In this document: positions 1 through 10,400 of the stretch, piece after piece
Layout: each line of letters starts with the position of its first letter
Numbering within the stretch: the first letter of the stretch is position 1
Assembly: GCA_036274675.1 (NCBI GenBank)
Contig: DASUFE010000105.1
Coordinates: forward strand, 5,565 to 69,564
Reading direction: 5' to 3'
DNA: 64,000 bases
DNA from: DASUFE01 sp036274675
Lineage (GTDB): Bacteria > Pseudomonadota > Gammaproteobacteria > HTCC5015
Notes under the pieces: generated by a model
Told to the model about the DNA's origin: nothing
The model's input: the letters and a program-made list of their open reading frames with translations, nothing else
The model's database searches: none
Made by a program: the position numbers and the translations under genes

Positions 1-1155
1 ATCGGCCGCATCACGCGCGGCAGTGTGCGGCGCAACATGCCGGTCGTGATCATCGGCCGCGACGGTCAGAAGCGTAACGGGCGTATTCAGCAGATATTCG
101 GCTTCAAGGGCCTGACGCGCGTGGAAGTGGAAACAGCGAGCGCAGGCGACATCGTGGTCATCACCGGCATCGAGAAACTGGAAATCTCGGATACTCTTTG
201 CGACCCGCTCACACCCGAAATACTGCCGCCGCTGACGGTGGACGAGCCCACGGTCAGCATGACCTTCCAGGTCAACACTTCGCCTTTCGCGGGGCGCGAA
301 GGCAAGTATCTCACCAGCCGCCAGGTGGGCGAGCGTCTGCAGCAGGAAACCCTGCATAACGTGGCCTTGCGCGTGCAGACCACCGACGACGCGGACAAGT
401 TTATCGTGTCCGGCCGCGGTGAACTGCATCTCGGGATTTTGCTGGAAACGATGCGCCGCGAGGGTTATGAGATGGCAGTGTCGCGTCCCGAGGTGATTCT
501 GAAGGAAATCGACGGCCAGCTGTGCGAGCCCTATGAACAGATGGTGATGGACCTGGAAGAGCAGTACCAGGGCGCAGTGATGGAAAGCCTGGGGGCGCGC
601 AAAGCCAAGTTCCAGAACATGGTTCCCGACGGCAAGGGCCGGGTGCGCCTCGAGTACGAAGTGCCTTCGCGCGGGCTGATCGGTTTCCAGACCGAGTTCA
701 TGACCATGACCTCGGGCACGGGCCTGATGCACCACATCTTCGACCACTACGGCCCGAAGATTAACGCGCGTTTCGGCGAGCGCCAGAACGGCGTGCTGAT
801 CGCCAACGGGCAGGGCAAGGCGCTGGCCTACGCGCTGTTCAACCTGCAGGAGCGCGGACGCCTGTTCATCGGTCATGCCGAGGAAGTATATGAAGGGATG
901 ATCATCGGCATCCACAGCCGCGACAACGATCTGGTGGTGAATCCCCTCAAAGGCAAGCAGCTGACCAATATCCGCGCCGCGGGTTCGGATGAAAACATTC
1001 TGCTGACTCCGCCGATTCGCTTCAGCCTGGAGCAGGCCATGGAGTTCATCAACGAGGATGAACTGGTCGAGATCACACCGGCCGCGATCCGCATCCGTAA
1101 AAAACTGCTCAAGGAACACGAGCGCAAGAAGGAAAGCCGCGAAGCCAAGGGTTAG
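1..1155 (+). CDS. typA: TypA/BipA ribosome-associated GTPase, C-terminal part (5' end outside window)
   Basis: The reading frame is open from base 1, so the start and the whole GTPase domain lie upstream; 384 residues remain. TypA is a translational GTPase that binds the 70S ribosome and acts in stress adaptation and ribosome assembly. Visible parts in order are the end of the beta-barrel domain II, an EF-G domain III-like segment (RGELHLGILLETMRREGYEM, about residues 138-157), an EF-G domain V-like segment containing the family-typical EEQYQGAVMESLGARK, and the TypA-specific C-terminal domain with KGKQLTNIRAAGSDE. The ending matches full-length TypA proteins, so the 3' end is intact. No clear terminator follows; a 450-base gap separates it from the next gene. 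Confidence 0.95.
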   Translation: MGRITRGSVRRNMPVVIIGRDGQKRNGRIQQIFGFKGLTRVEVETASAGDIVVITGIEKLEISDTLCDPLTPEILPPLTVDEPTVSMTFQVNTSPFAGREGKYLTSRQVGERLQQETLHNVALRVQTTDDADKFIVSGRGELHLGILLETMRREGYEMAVSRPEVILKEIDGQLCEPYEQMVMDLEEQYQGAVMESLGARKAKFQNMVPDGKGRVRLEYEVPSRGLIGFQTEFMTMTSGTGLMHHIFDHYGPKINARFGERQNGVLIANGQGKALAYALFNLQERGRLFIGHAEEVYEGMIIGIHSRDNDLVVNPLKGKQLTNIRAAGSDENILLTPPIRFSLEQAMEFINEDELVEITPAAIRIRKKLLKEHERKKESREAKG

Positions 1156-1603
1156 CCCCCCGTCTTTTCTAATTCATCCGCCTTTCTTTATAAGTTTCGC
1201 ATCGGGTTGGGGCATATCCAGCCCGTTGCCCGCCATATAGTCCAGTCAACGGTATCTATGCCGGTTCAATTAAGGCTTAAGCCGACAGCCTGTAGTGCCG
1301 ATAACGTCTAAGGTTGCGCCACCGGTCCGGTTTTCTTTCTCGTTCATCGGGCTGGGGGACTCCTGTCCATCGGGAGCATGAGCAACCTGGGGCGGTATGA
1401 CCGGTTTTTTAACACTTTTATTTTCAAAGACTTAAGCAGATTTTCGGCTTTGAAAAATTCGCCGCGGAACGACCTTCCCGACGCTGGTTTTAGCGCGTAG
1501 GCAGAAGGCCTGAGCGGGTGAAGAGTCCCCGGTCGAAGGCGGGAGTTATACTCTTTTAAACAATAACAACTGGACAATGCCCAGGGGTTCATAGGGGTAC
1601 CAT
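1156..1603 (+). other. 450-base intergenic region / long leader of the first response regulator
   Basis: No credible ORF. It holds a FliA-like promoter (1278-1304), and then a 7-base stem, 1321-1327 pairing with 1399-1405, closed directly by a six-T run (1405-1410). That arrangement resembles an intrinsic terminator or attenuator inside a roughly 290-base leader. I could not match it to a known riboswitch; the cyclic-di-GMP-I consensus core is not present. Confidence 0.4.
1278..1304 (+). promoter_or_regulatory. Candidate sigma-28 (FliA) promoter
   Basis: TAAG at 1278-1281, a 15-base spacer, then GCCGATAA at 1297-1304. The -10 element equals the FliA consensus exactly and the spacing is the expected 15; the -35 element has 3 of 4 core bases. 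It faces the response regulator starting at 1604. Assignment is by consensus only. Confidence 0.45.
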
Positions 1604-2731
1604 GTGATTGCCAAGCCACGCCTACTTGTCGCGGATGACTGCGCGGTGACCCGCAAGGAAATCCTGAAAATACTCGAGGATGAGTACGATCTGATCGAGG
1701 CCACCACCGGCGAAGAGGCTTGGCACATGTTGAGCACGGATAAGGATATCCAGATGGTCCTGACCGATCTCACCATGCCCGATGGCAACGGCCTCAGCCT
1801 TTTAAAACGCATCCGCTCCGACGAAAACGAAACCACGCGCACGATGCCGGTCATTATCATGACCGAGGCCAGTGACGACCTTGGCCACGTTAAGGAATCC
1901 CTGGCGTCCGGCGTGACGGACCTGCTGAGAAAACCCTTCGTGCCGGAACTACTGCGCGCGCGGGCCAGCGCCAACGTACGGGTGCTCAAGGAAGCCAAGC
2001 ACCTGATTACGGCCACCGTCGATCCGCTGACCCAGCTCGCGAACGAGCCGTATTTCATGCTCCGCGGCGCCAATAATCTGGCCTATGCCGTGCGCCATAA
2101 CCAGGGGCTCGGCGTACTGCTGATCGGCGTCGACAAGCTGAGCGAATTGCGGAAGAAGCACGAATCCTTTCTGATCGAGGCCGTGCAGGTCAAGATCGGC
2201 ACCTATATCAGCTCGGTGGTGCGCGGCGAGGACACAGTCGCTCGTCTCGACGACGGCATGTACGGCGTGCTGCTGATGGGCGTCACTCCCGAAGGCGTTC
2301 TGGAAACTTCCAACAGGATCCTGGACAAGGTGAAAAAGAAAATTTTCCGCCACGGCGAGCAGCGCTTCGCCGTCACCATCAGCATCGGCGCCGCCGCTCC
2401 GGTGTTGAAGTCCTACACCTCCTTCGAAATGTTGTTGCGGCAGGCGACCTCCGAATTGCGCAAGGCCATCGAGGCCGGCGGCGACCGGGCGTCGGCGGAA
2501 AACGTGCGGCAACGTCTGAGTGGCCACGACCATGCGAGCGAATATGTGCCCACACTCGACGAAGCGCTTGAAATGTTGAACAGCAACAAGAGCCAGATGC
2601 TGGAGCATTGCACGGACGAGCTGTTCGCCAAGCTGCTGCCGCTCCTGATGTTCTGCGACCGCAAAATGCAGCTGAACATCGTCGAACAGTACCAGAGCGT
2701 CTTTAAGTCCCGCATCGGGGAAATTGTCTGA
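1604..2731 (+). CDS. Response regulator with receiver and degenerate GGDEF domain (paralogue 1)
   Basis: 375 residues. The receiver domain spans about 1-125, with acidic pair D11/D12, phospho-acceptor D55 and K110. A GGDEF-family domain spans about 135-290 and begins with the family-like DPLTQLAN. The signature that should read GGDEF is LDDGMYG (215-221), so diguanylate cyclase activity is unlikely; it may bind nucleotide or partners instead. The last ~75 residues form a helical tail shared with the next gene. Start is GTG at 1604; an ATG two bases earlier (1602) meets a stop immediately, so it cannot be the start. Together with the next gene it forms a tandem duplicate pair of the same architecture. 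Confidence 0.85.
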   Translation: MIAKPRLLVADDCAVTRKEILKILEDEYDLIEATTGEEAWHMLSTDKDIQMVLTDLTMPDGNGLSLLKRIRSDENETTRTMPVIIMTEASDDLGHVKESLASGVTDLLRKPFVPELLRARASANVRVLKEAKHLITATVDPLTQLANEPYFMLRGANNLAYAVRHNQGLGVLLIGVDKLSELRKKHESFLIEAVQVKIGTYISSVVRGEDTVARLDDGMYGVLLMGVTPEGVLETSNRILDKVKKKIFRHGEQRFAVTISIGAAAPVLKSYTSFEMLLRQATSELRKAIEAGGDRASAENVRQRLSGHDHASEYVPTLDEALEMLNSNKSQMLEHCTDELFAKLLPLLMFCDRKMQLNIVEQYQSVFKSRIGEIV

Positions 2732-2785
2732 TCCTTCGATAACATGAGGGCGGGCTGGTTTCCCGGCTCTAAAAATCATATAGTT

Positions 2786-2824
2786 AGGGTCGCCTTGCGC
2801 GCAGACCGCGTGGGCGGCCCTTTT
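2786..2824 (+). terminator. Intrinsic terminator between the two response regulators
   Basis: A 9-base stem (2786-2794 with 2813-2821, one G-U pair) is followed by TTTT. It lies 55 bases after the first regulator's stop, so the second regulator probably has its own promoter. Confidence 0.6.
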
Positions 2825-2882
2825 CTTTGCTATAACAATAAAAAGGTCGGGCTACAGAAGCACGTCCCGATAAGGAGAATGA

Positions 2883-4007
2883 ATGTCGGATAAGTTGCGG
2901 GTGCTGGTAGTCGACGATTCCAAAGTCATTCGTAAAGCCTTTGCTCGTATTCTCGGCGAACAGTATGACCTGGTCGAAGCGGGGGATGGTGAAGAAGCCT
3001 GGGACAAGCTGGAAGGCGATGACGAAATCTGCGCGGTTTTCACCGACCTCAATATGCCGCATCTGGACGGCAACGGGCTGCTGGCGCGCATCCGCGCCTC
3101 CGAGGACGAGAGCCTCAAGAATATTCCGGTGATTCTGGTCACCGCCGCCGAAGACGGGGCCGATAAAACCAAGTCGGCGCTGACCGCGGGCGCCACCGAC
3201 TACGTATTGAAACCCTTCGACTCGGTTTTCCTGCAATCCAAAGCCAAGGCCCACGTCAAGCCGCGCGACAAGATAGTCGATGACGGCAAGACGGCCAGCA
3301 TGGATACCCTGACGCGCCTGGCCAACCGCACGTTCTTCATGGAGCGCGGCGAACAGGAGATGTCGGCCGCGAACCGCAAGAAATCCGAACTCGCGCTGAT
3401 CATGATGGCGCTCGATGACTTCGACAAGCTGGTGGAGAATACCGAGAAGCAGCTGGTCAACGGCCTGATCCGCAAGATCGGCTCCTATATGTCTTCCGAG
3501 CTTCGCCTCGAGGATACGGTGGGACGCATCGAGAAGGATCGCTTCGCCATCCTGCTGGTCGGTTGCGAGCTGCAGAATGCCTACAACCTCGCGGAAAGGC
3601 TGCGCTTGAAAATCCGCCAGAAAACCATTCGCCACAAGGAACAGACCTTCAAGGTATCCGTAAGTGTTGGTATTTCCGCGCTGCCGACCAATATTAACCG
3701 CACCTTCGATATGCTGATGCTCGAAGCGGACCGACGCCTGCAGGAAGCGATCAAACAGGGTGGTGACGCGGTGATGCCAAAACCCGAAGGCGCGGCCAAG
3801 AAGACCGCTCCCATCGACCCGGAAATCGCCGCGCTGCTGGCCGACGCGATGGGCAAGCTGTCGCGCCGGGACGCGAAGCTTAACGATGAGGAAGCTGTGG
3901 CATTGCTGAGAAGACTGCTGCCGCTGTTGGAGTACTGCGATGGAATCCTCAAGCTTGAGTTGGGCGAGCTGCTGGAAAAATTAAAGAAGAAGTATCCGGG
4001 CTTTTGA
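2883..4007 (+). CDS. Response regulator with receiver and degenerate GGDEF domain (paralogue 2)
   Basis: 374 residues, start ATG with AGGAG a few bases upstream. The receiver is complete (D11, D12, D55, K110) and is followed by a linker and a GGDEF-family domain introduced by DTLTRLANR (141-149). Where GGDEF is expected the protein reads RIEKDRF (215-221), so the catalytic loop is lost. The architecture and the D/K positions are identical to the upstream paralogue, but the sequences have diverged widely. Known precedents for degenerate GGDEF proteins are effector or scaffold roles; which applies here cannot be read from sequence. It is the last gene before a convergent junction with zapE. Confidence 0.85.
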   Translation: MSDKLRVLVVDDSKVIRKAFARILGEQYDLVEAGDGEEAWDKLEGDDEICAVFTDLNMPHLDGNGLLARIRASEDESLKNIPVILVTAAEDGADKTKSALTAGATDYVLKPFDSVFLQSKAKAHVKPRDKIVDDGKTASMDTLTRLANRTFFMERGEQEMSAANRKKSELALIMMALDDFDKLVENTEKQLVNGLIRKIGSYMSSELRLEDTVGRIEKDRFAILLVGCELQNAYNLAERLRLKIRQKTIRHKEQTFKVSVSVGISALPTNINRTFDMLMLEADRRLQEAIKQGGDAVMPKPEGAAKKTAPIDPEIAALLADAMGKLSRRDAKLNDEEAVALLRRLLPLLEYCDGILKLELGELLEKLKKKYPGF

Positions 4008-4064
4008 TCCCTCGCAGCGGGATGAAGTTATCTATCTAAGCCACAAAAGAAAACAAACCAAGAA

Positions 4065-4180
4065 TCTCTCGCGGAGACGCAGTGACGCAGGGCTCGCCGC
4101 GAAATTAGATCAATATTTTAAGAATAAAGAATTTTTTCTCTGCGTTTACCTGCGCCTCCGCGCCCCTGCGAGAGAAAAAT
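4065..4180. repeat. Palindromic intergenic repeat, copy 1
   Basis: Outer arms TCTCTCGCGGAGACGCAG and the inverse of CTGCGAGAGAAA fold back over a variable AT-rich centre. It lies between two convergent genes (second response regulator and zapE). Same family as the copies at 7257, 17387, 18047, 18709, 23584 and 25471. Confidence 0.7.
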
Positions 4181-4202
4181 ATAAATAATCCTGGAAGCGA
4201 CT

Positions 4203-5279
4203 TCAGCTTGAGTGAGGTTTTGCCAGGTATTCCTCGGATTGCATTTCGAACAACCGACTGGTGGCGCGCTTGAATTCCGCCGTCAGGCGCTTGCCGCGGT
4301 ATAGCTCGTCCGGCGGCGCGTCGGCGGAAACCACCAGCTTGACCTTGTGCGCATACAGAACGTCGATCAGGTTCAGGAAGCGGCGCGCAGTGTCGTCAGA
4401 GGTCGGATCCATCACCTTCACGCCCGATAGCAGCAGGCTGTGGAAGCGGCTGGCAATCTCGATGTAATCGTTCTGCGAACGCGCGGACCGGCACAGCACC
4501 TGGAAGTCGAACCAGATGACGCCCTTTACCATGCCCTTGAAGGCGACAGGACGCTGGCAGATTTCGATTTCACCGGGGCCGGCTCCGCCACTGCTGAGGT
4601 GGGTGAAGGTCGACTCCATCCGGCTCCGGGTCTGGTCATTCAATGGATAATGATAGGTGCCTTCCCGCTGCAGGGTGCGCAGACGGTAATCGATCCGGCT
4701 ATCGAGGTGGACGATCTGCAAATGGCGCTTGATCAACTCGATCGCGGGCAGAAAACGCGCGCGCTGCAGGCCGTTCTTGTACAGTTCCGCGGGCTCGGTA
4801 TTGGATGTCGTCACCAGGCAGACGCCGGCGGCGAACAGGTTTTTGAGCAAGCCTGACAGGATCATCGCATCCGTGATATCGGTGACGATAAACTCGTCCA
4901 GACACAGCACCCGGCATTGGCTGGCCAGGTACTGCGCGACCTGCTGCAGTGGATCACTGCGTTTCTGCTGCTTGAGCTGGAAATGCACCGTCTGCATAAA
5001 ATGGTGAAAATGCGTGCGCTTTTTCTCGGGGAAAGGGAGAGTCTCGTAAAAAATATCCATCAGCATTGTCTTGCCGGCGCCGACGCCTCCCCAAAGATAA
5101 AGTCCCGCGGACGAGGTCTTGCTGCCAAACAGTTTACCCAGGAATCCGCGCTCCGCGGCCGTCTCCGGAACCAGTGCCTGTGCGAGGCGGTCCAGATATT
5201 TCAGCACACGTTCCTGCTGCGGATCCTTGCTCAAGGACTGTTGCTGGCTGCGCGCCTGATACAATTCGGCCGGTGTCAT
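4203..5279 (-). CDS. zapE: ZapE/AFG1-family ATPase
   Basis: 358 residues, the usual length for bacterial ZapE. Walker A GGVGAGKT is at 64-71 and Walker B VLCLDEF at 124-130, followed by the family-typical stretch on aromatic residues and TTSN. ZapE is an ATPase associated with the division ring that destabilises FtsZ polymers under stress; yeast and human homologues (Afg1/LACE1) are mitochondrial. The gene is single and divergent from the acyl-CoA synthetase. The start at 5279 gives an N-terminus (MTPAELYQAR) matching the family beginning. Confidence 0.92.
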   Translation of the reverse strand: MTPAELYQARSQQQSLSKDPQQERVLKYLDRLAQALVPETAAERGFLGKLFGSKTSSAGLYLWGGVGAGKTMLMDIFYETLPFPEKKRTHFHHFMQTVHFQLKQQKRSDPLQQVAQYLASQCRVLCLDEFIVTDITDAMILSGLLKNLFAAGVCLVTTSNTEPAELYKNGLQRARFLPAIELIKRHLQIVHLDSRIDYRLRTLQREGTYHYPLNDQTRSRMESTFTHLSSGGAGPGEIEICQRPVAFKGMVKGVIWFDFQVLCRSARSQNDYIEIASRFHSLLLSGVKVMDPTSDDTARRFLNLIDVLYAHKVKLVVSADAPPDELYRGKRLTAEFKRATSRLFEMQSEEYLAKPHSS

Positions 5280-5460
5280 TAAGGAAGCTCCATGGATCGG
5301 CCGCTATTCTATAGTAAATAACCGCGGCTTCGCAGCGGATTCCGTTTGTGACCCAATGCACATTGGGGCTCTGAAGCTACCCTTTTGGGGGTTTAATTTT
5401 CCACCCAGGAATTATAATCTCCCCTGATTGCATTCACCTTTTGTTCGTTTGGAGAACCGA

Positions 5461-7251
5461 GTGACGGATATTATCGCGCCTGACCAGGCCAAAACGCTGT
5501 CCGAGTTGTTCCGGGAGCGTGTCGGCAAGATGCCTGACAAGATCGCATACCGGCAGTACGATGCGACGCGGGAACAATGGGTCGCAACCAGTTGGCGCGA
5601 AATGGCGGGCGAGGTCGCGCGTTGGCAGGCCGCATTGCGGAGCAGCGGGCTGGTCAAGGGCGACCGGGCCGCCGTCATGTTGCGTAACTGCCGTGAATGG
5701 GTCCTGTTCGATCAGGCCGCGCTCGGCCTGGGGCTGATTACAGTTCCGCTGTACATAGAGGACCGCGCCGAAAACGCAGCTTTCATTTTGCGTAACGCCG
5801 AAGTGAAATTCCTGCTGGTGGAAGGCGCCGAACAGTGGCGCGCCTTGTTGTGTTGTGAAGACGGCTTGCCCACGGTGCGGCATATCGTCAGCCTGCAGGA
5901 GATCCAGGGCGCGACGGACCCGCGCCTGCGGGAACTCAAGCGCTGGCTGCCGGAGACGACCCCGGCATTGCACACCGAACCCATGTCTCCGGACGAACTG
6001 GCCAGCATCGTTTACACGTCGGGCACCACCGGCAAGCCCAAAGGCGTCATGCTGACGCACCGCAATATCCTGCACAATGCCTGGTCGAGCGCCCGCACGG
6101 TGGATATCGACAGCGGCGCGGAGTTTCTGTCGTTCCTGCCGCTTTCGCATACGCTGGAGCGCACCATCGGCTACTACCTGGCGATGATGGTCGGCGGCAC
6201 CGTCACCTACAACCGCTCGATCAAGCTGCTGCCGGACGACCTGGTGGCGATCCGGCCCAGTGTGCTGATTTCAGTGCCACGCATCTATGAGCGCGTGTAT
6301 GCGAAGGTGAGTGAAGCCCTGAAATCGCAACCGCGCCTGCGGCGCCTGCTGTTCGAAGCGACACTCCATGTCGGCTGGAAGCGTTTCAAATGGCGGCAGC
6401 GCGAGATGGCATGGAGTCCATGGCTGTTGTTGTGGCCGCTGCTCGATCGCCTGGTTGCGCGCAAGATCATGAGCCGTCTGGGTGGGCGCGTGCGCTTCGC
6501 CATCTGCGGCGGCGCGCCGCTGCCGTCCGGCGTATCGAGGTTTTTCATCAGCCTCGGGCTCAACTTGCTGCAAGGCTACGGCCTTACCGAGGCCAGCCCC
6601 GTCATCAGTGTGAACCGTGAACGGCGTAACCGTCCCGACGGCATCGGGTTGCCGCTGCCCGATATCGAAGTGCGCATCGCCGCGAACGGCGAACTGGAAA
6701 CCCGCAGTCCCTGCGTCATGCGCGGGTACTGGCAGGACGAGGCCGCGACCCGCTTGGCCTTTACCACGGACGGCTGGCTCCGGACGGGCGACAAGGCGCG
6801 CATGGACGAGGACGGCTTTCTGTATATAACAGGACGGCTAAAAGAGATCATCGTACTCAGCAACGGTGAAAAAGTGCCCCCGGCCGACATGGAAATGGCG
6901 ATCTCGATGGATCCCCTGATCGAGCAGGTGATGGTGGTCGGCGAGGCCAGGCCTTATCTGACGGCGCTGGTCGTGCTGAACCCGGACGTATGGCGTGTGC
7001 TGGCCCGCGAACGGGGCGTAGATCCGAACGATACCGCTTCCCTGCGGCAACAGAAGATTCTCAGCGAACTGCTGCATGTCATATCGTCGCGACTGAAGGA
7101 GTTCCCCGGTTACGCCCAGGTACGCAAGGTTTTCCCCACCTTGCAGCCCTGGACGGTGGAAGACGGCATGCTGACACCGACATTGAAACTCAAGCGCAAC
7201 AGCTTGCTGGAAAAATATGCCTCCGAAATCGCAGGGCTGTATAAAGACTAA
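5461..7251 (+). CDS. Long-chain fatty-acid CoA ligase (AMP-binding enzyme)
   Basis: 596 residues from GTG 5461, chosen because GGAG lies 6 bases upstream; a TTG at 5428 would add 11 residues. AMP-binding signature YTSGTTGKPKGVMLTH is at 185-200, followed by the GYGLTEASP motif (~375) and the hinge region around TGRLKEII (~450). Enzymes of this group activate fatty acids to acyl-adenylate and then acyl-CoA at the inner membrane. The sequence is of the FadD15/AMP-forming ligase type, with the long insert (about 275-340) seen in long-chain acyl-CoA synthetases; true chain-length preference is not readable. It stands alone, divergent from zapE. Confidence 0.88.
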   Translation: MTDIIAPDQAKTLSELFRERVGKMPDKIAYRQYDATREQWVATSWREMAGEVARWQAALRSSGLVKGDRAAVMLRNCREWVLFDQAALGLGLITVPLYIEDRAENAAFILRNAEVKFLLVEGAEQWRALLCCEDGLPTVRHIVSLQEIQGATDPRLRELKRWLPETTPALHTEPMSPDELASIVYTSGTTGKPKGVMLTHRNILHNAWSSARTVDIDSGAEFLSFLPLSHTLERTIGYYLAMMVGGTVTYNRSIKLLPDDLVAIRPSVLISVPRIYERVYAKVSEALKSQPRLRRLLFEATLHVGWKRFKWRQREMAWSPWLLLWPLLDRLVARKIMSRLGGRVRFAICGGAPLPSGVSRFFISLGLNLLQGYGLTEASPVISVNRERRNRPDGIGLPLPDIEVRIAANGELETRSPCVMRGYWQDEAATRLAFTTDGWLRTGDKARMDEDGFLYITGRLKEIIVLSNGEKVPPADMEMAISMDPLIEQVMVVGEARPYLTALVVLNPDVWRVLARERGVDPNDTASLRQQKILSELLHVISSRLKEFPGYAQVRKVFPTLQPWTVEDGMLTPTLKLKRNSLLEKYASEIAGLYKD

Positions 7252-7256
7252 TACAA

Positions 7257-7463
7257 ACCACAGAGCTCACGGAGCACTGATTTCACTTTGATTTAACTAC
7301 CCCATCTATCCTGCCCCCGCTGCGGGAAGTCTTGCGTACTTGCGTAACAGGGGAGGCCCGATAGATCCGGTGCGCGATAATAAAAGCACTGTCCGACTAA
7401 TAACCCCAAAAGACTTGGGTTCGAAAGATTCCTGCCTCGGTGCGCTCTCTGTTCTCTGTGGTT
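7257..7463. repeat. Palindromic intergenic repeat, copy 2 (diverged)
   Basis: ACCACAGAGCTCACGGAGCA at the left end is matched by an inverted CTCTGTGGTT at the right. The 200-base interior holds nothing recognisable. Located at the convergent junction between the acyl-CoA synthetase and the large sensor. Confidence 0.5.
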
Positions 7464-7467
7464 GGAA

Positions 7468-10400
7468 TTATTGGAAATTTGGGGGATTGATGAGGAACTC
7501 TTCCGCCTCCTTTTCGCCGAGCGGCTTGGAGATATAATAGCCCTGGATATACTGGCAGCCCATGCGGCTTAAGATCTGGAACTGGCCGCGCGTTTCCACA
7601 CCCTCGGCGATCACCTGCATGTCGAGGTCATGCGCCAGGTCGATGACGGCCCGCGTCACGTTCAGGCTGTTGCTGTCCACGGTCATGGATTGCACGAAGC
7701 CGCGGTCGATCTTCAACATGTCGACGGGCAGCTTGGTGAGGCGGCTCAGCGAGGAATAGCCCACGCCGAAGTCGTCGATGCTGATATGGATGCCGAGCTT
7801 GCTCAGCACGTTGAAGATCTCCGCCGAGCGGGTGGAATTTTCCATGATCACGCCCTCGGTCAGCTCCAGCCGTATACAATCGTTGGTCAGCTTGTTGTCC
7901 TTGATGACGTTGCCGATTTCGGCCAGGATCGCCGTGTTGTTGAAATGGATCGCCGACAGGTTGATGTTCATTTTGATATCGGCGGCCTGCGGGTGTTTTT
8001 TCTGCCACAGCTTCAGCTTCTTCGCCGCCGAGTTCAGCACCAGGTAGTCGATGTCGCGGATAATGCTCATTTCCTCGGCCAGCGGGATAAAGTCGTGCGG
8101 CTCGAGGAAGCCGCGCAGGGGATGTATCCAGCGCACCAGCGCCTCGAAGCCCGAGATGCGTTTTTCCGCGATGTTGTAGATCGGCTGATAATAGACTTTG
8201 AGTTCGTTGTTGGCTACGGCGTGTCGCAGGTCGGTTTCCAGTTTCAGGACATGCACCATTTCCTCGTGCATGCGCGAATCGAAGATGGCGTGGCGCGCCT
8301 TGCCCGCCTGTTTCGCGCTGTACATGGCGATATCCGCGTCGCGGATGATGTCCTGAGGATTGGAGTAGCCGCGGTTGCTAAGGGCAATGCCGATGCTGGC
8401 GCTGGTGAAGGTCTCGTGCTGGTCCAGGAGGATGGGCTTGGACAGCGTCTGCTGGATGCGGTTTGCGATGTTGACCGTCTCTTCCTCGTTCGGAACGGAT
8501 TCGAGCAGAATTGCGAATTCGTCGCCGCCGAAGCGCGCAATGTGGTCGCCGGGGCGCAGACAGTTCTTCAGCAACTGTGCGACCTGCTCCAGGAACATGT
8601 CGCCGTAGGAGTGGCCGAGGCTGTCGTTGATGTACTTGAAGCGGTCGAGATCGAGGAACAGCACCGCGAAGGTGTAGTCCTTGCGGCGTTCGGTGTGCTC
8701 GATCGCATGCCGCAGCAGCGTGTTGAAATAGTTGCGGTTGGGCAGACCGGTTAGTGCGTCGTGGAAGGCGTCCTTGCGCAGCTGGTCCTCGGCCTTGCGG
8801 TAATGGGTCATGTCGATGGCGTAGATGTGCACCTGCTGCAGGTCCTGCTGCAGGTGGTAGTTCCACTGAAAAGTGGAGTCCCCCACCGAGGATTCGATCG
8901 ACAGCGTCTGGCCGCCGTTGGCTACGGTCTTGCGGATCAGTTCTTCGTGATTCTTCGGCAAGAGCGCGTTCACGCTCGTGAAGTCGAGCCGCTTCATCAT
9001 CTGGGCGCAGGCGGGGTTGCTGAAAATGATGCGGCCCTCGAGGTCGGTCGTGACCACCATGTTCGGGTTGAGCAGGGAAATGCGCGCCAGTTGACGGTTC
9101 TCCGCCTCCATGCGCTGGCGTTCCAGCTCCACGCCGACGCGACCGGCGAAAATCTTCAGGATCTGCATCTCGCGCAGGTGCGCGTCCAGCCGCTTGGTGC
9201 TCATTACGGCGATATGTCCGAGGATGCGGCGGTCGCTGCCGAGCACCGGGATCGCAATATAGCCTTCGATCTTGTGCTTCTTCAGCCACTTGTTCTCGGG
9301 GAAGTTGCGGTACACGCTGTGCGTGTAGTGAATGATCTGGTCGCCGTTCTTGGCGTCGAAGCTGCTGTTCTCCTGGCGGTACTCAAAAGGTTCCAGGTAC
9401 TGTTGCTTGTGCAGCGCGTATTCGACCTTGAAGCTGCTGTTGTCGACGGCTTCGGCGATCAGGCAGTAGTCCGCATCGAAGATGGCGGACAGGTGCTTGA
9501 GCAGGGTGCGGAAATATTCCTGACCGGTTTTGCCGACCGTGCCTTCCAGCACCGCCTGCATGGCCGTTTCGTTCTGCTTGCGTTCAAGCGCGGTCGCGAT
9601 GATGTTGGCGGCGATGCGCAGCGCGTCCACCTCGGCGCTCGACCATTCGTGGTACTGGTTGCAGGCGTCGAAGCCCAGGAACCCCCACCATTTGCCGTCC
9701 ACGAAGATCGGCACCATGGCGGTGGACTTGACGTTGTTCTTTTTGAAGAATTGCTGCTCGCCCGGCGGCAGCTCGTCGGTCTTGGCGATTACGATGCCGC
9801 CCTGACTGAGGATATCCTTGATGCGCTCGAGGCCCATTTTGGAGAGCGCCATGTTCTTGTACTCCGCCTGCTCCAGCCGGCTGTCGATGCCCTTGTTGAC
9901 CCATTCGAAGGACAGCGTGCTGAGTTCGTCGCCGGCGAGATCCGCGTGGTTGCTGAACAGATAGGCGCGGCTGGCGTTGCTGGCGTGCCCGAGTTCCTTG
10001 ATCACCACCTGCATCGCGTCTTCCCAGCGGTGGGCGTCCATCAGGTTGCGCGTTATCTTGGAGGTCGCCGACAGGATGACATCGCGGTTGCGCAACTCCT
10101 TGGCGGTCTTCACGATGACGCTGATATCGTCTTCTTCCGAAGGCTGGCTGACGGGCATGTCCTGGGTATGGGTCCGCTCCACCAGCGCCTCGCGGGTGCT
10201 CTTGAGCTGCGATTCACGCGAGCTCTGAGCCAGGAACGAGGCCAGCAGCGAGGCATAGGCGTGCACGAAAGGCACGTCGTCATCGGAGAACTGCCCCGGT
10301 TCGTTATGATACAGGGCGAGCATGCCCAGCACTTCCTTGTTGTTGCGGATCGGCACGCAGATGCCGGACTCGGCTTTCTGTTTGCGCAGGTGGCCGGAAG

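Noticed and set aside
1305..1603. Cyclic-di-GMP riboswitch
   Set aside because: The conserved GEMM core motifs were looked for and not found; only a closing stem and T run are seen.
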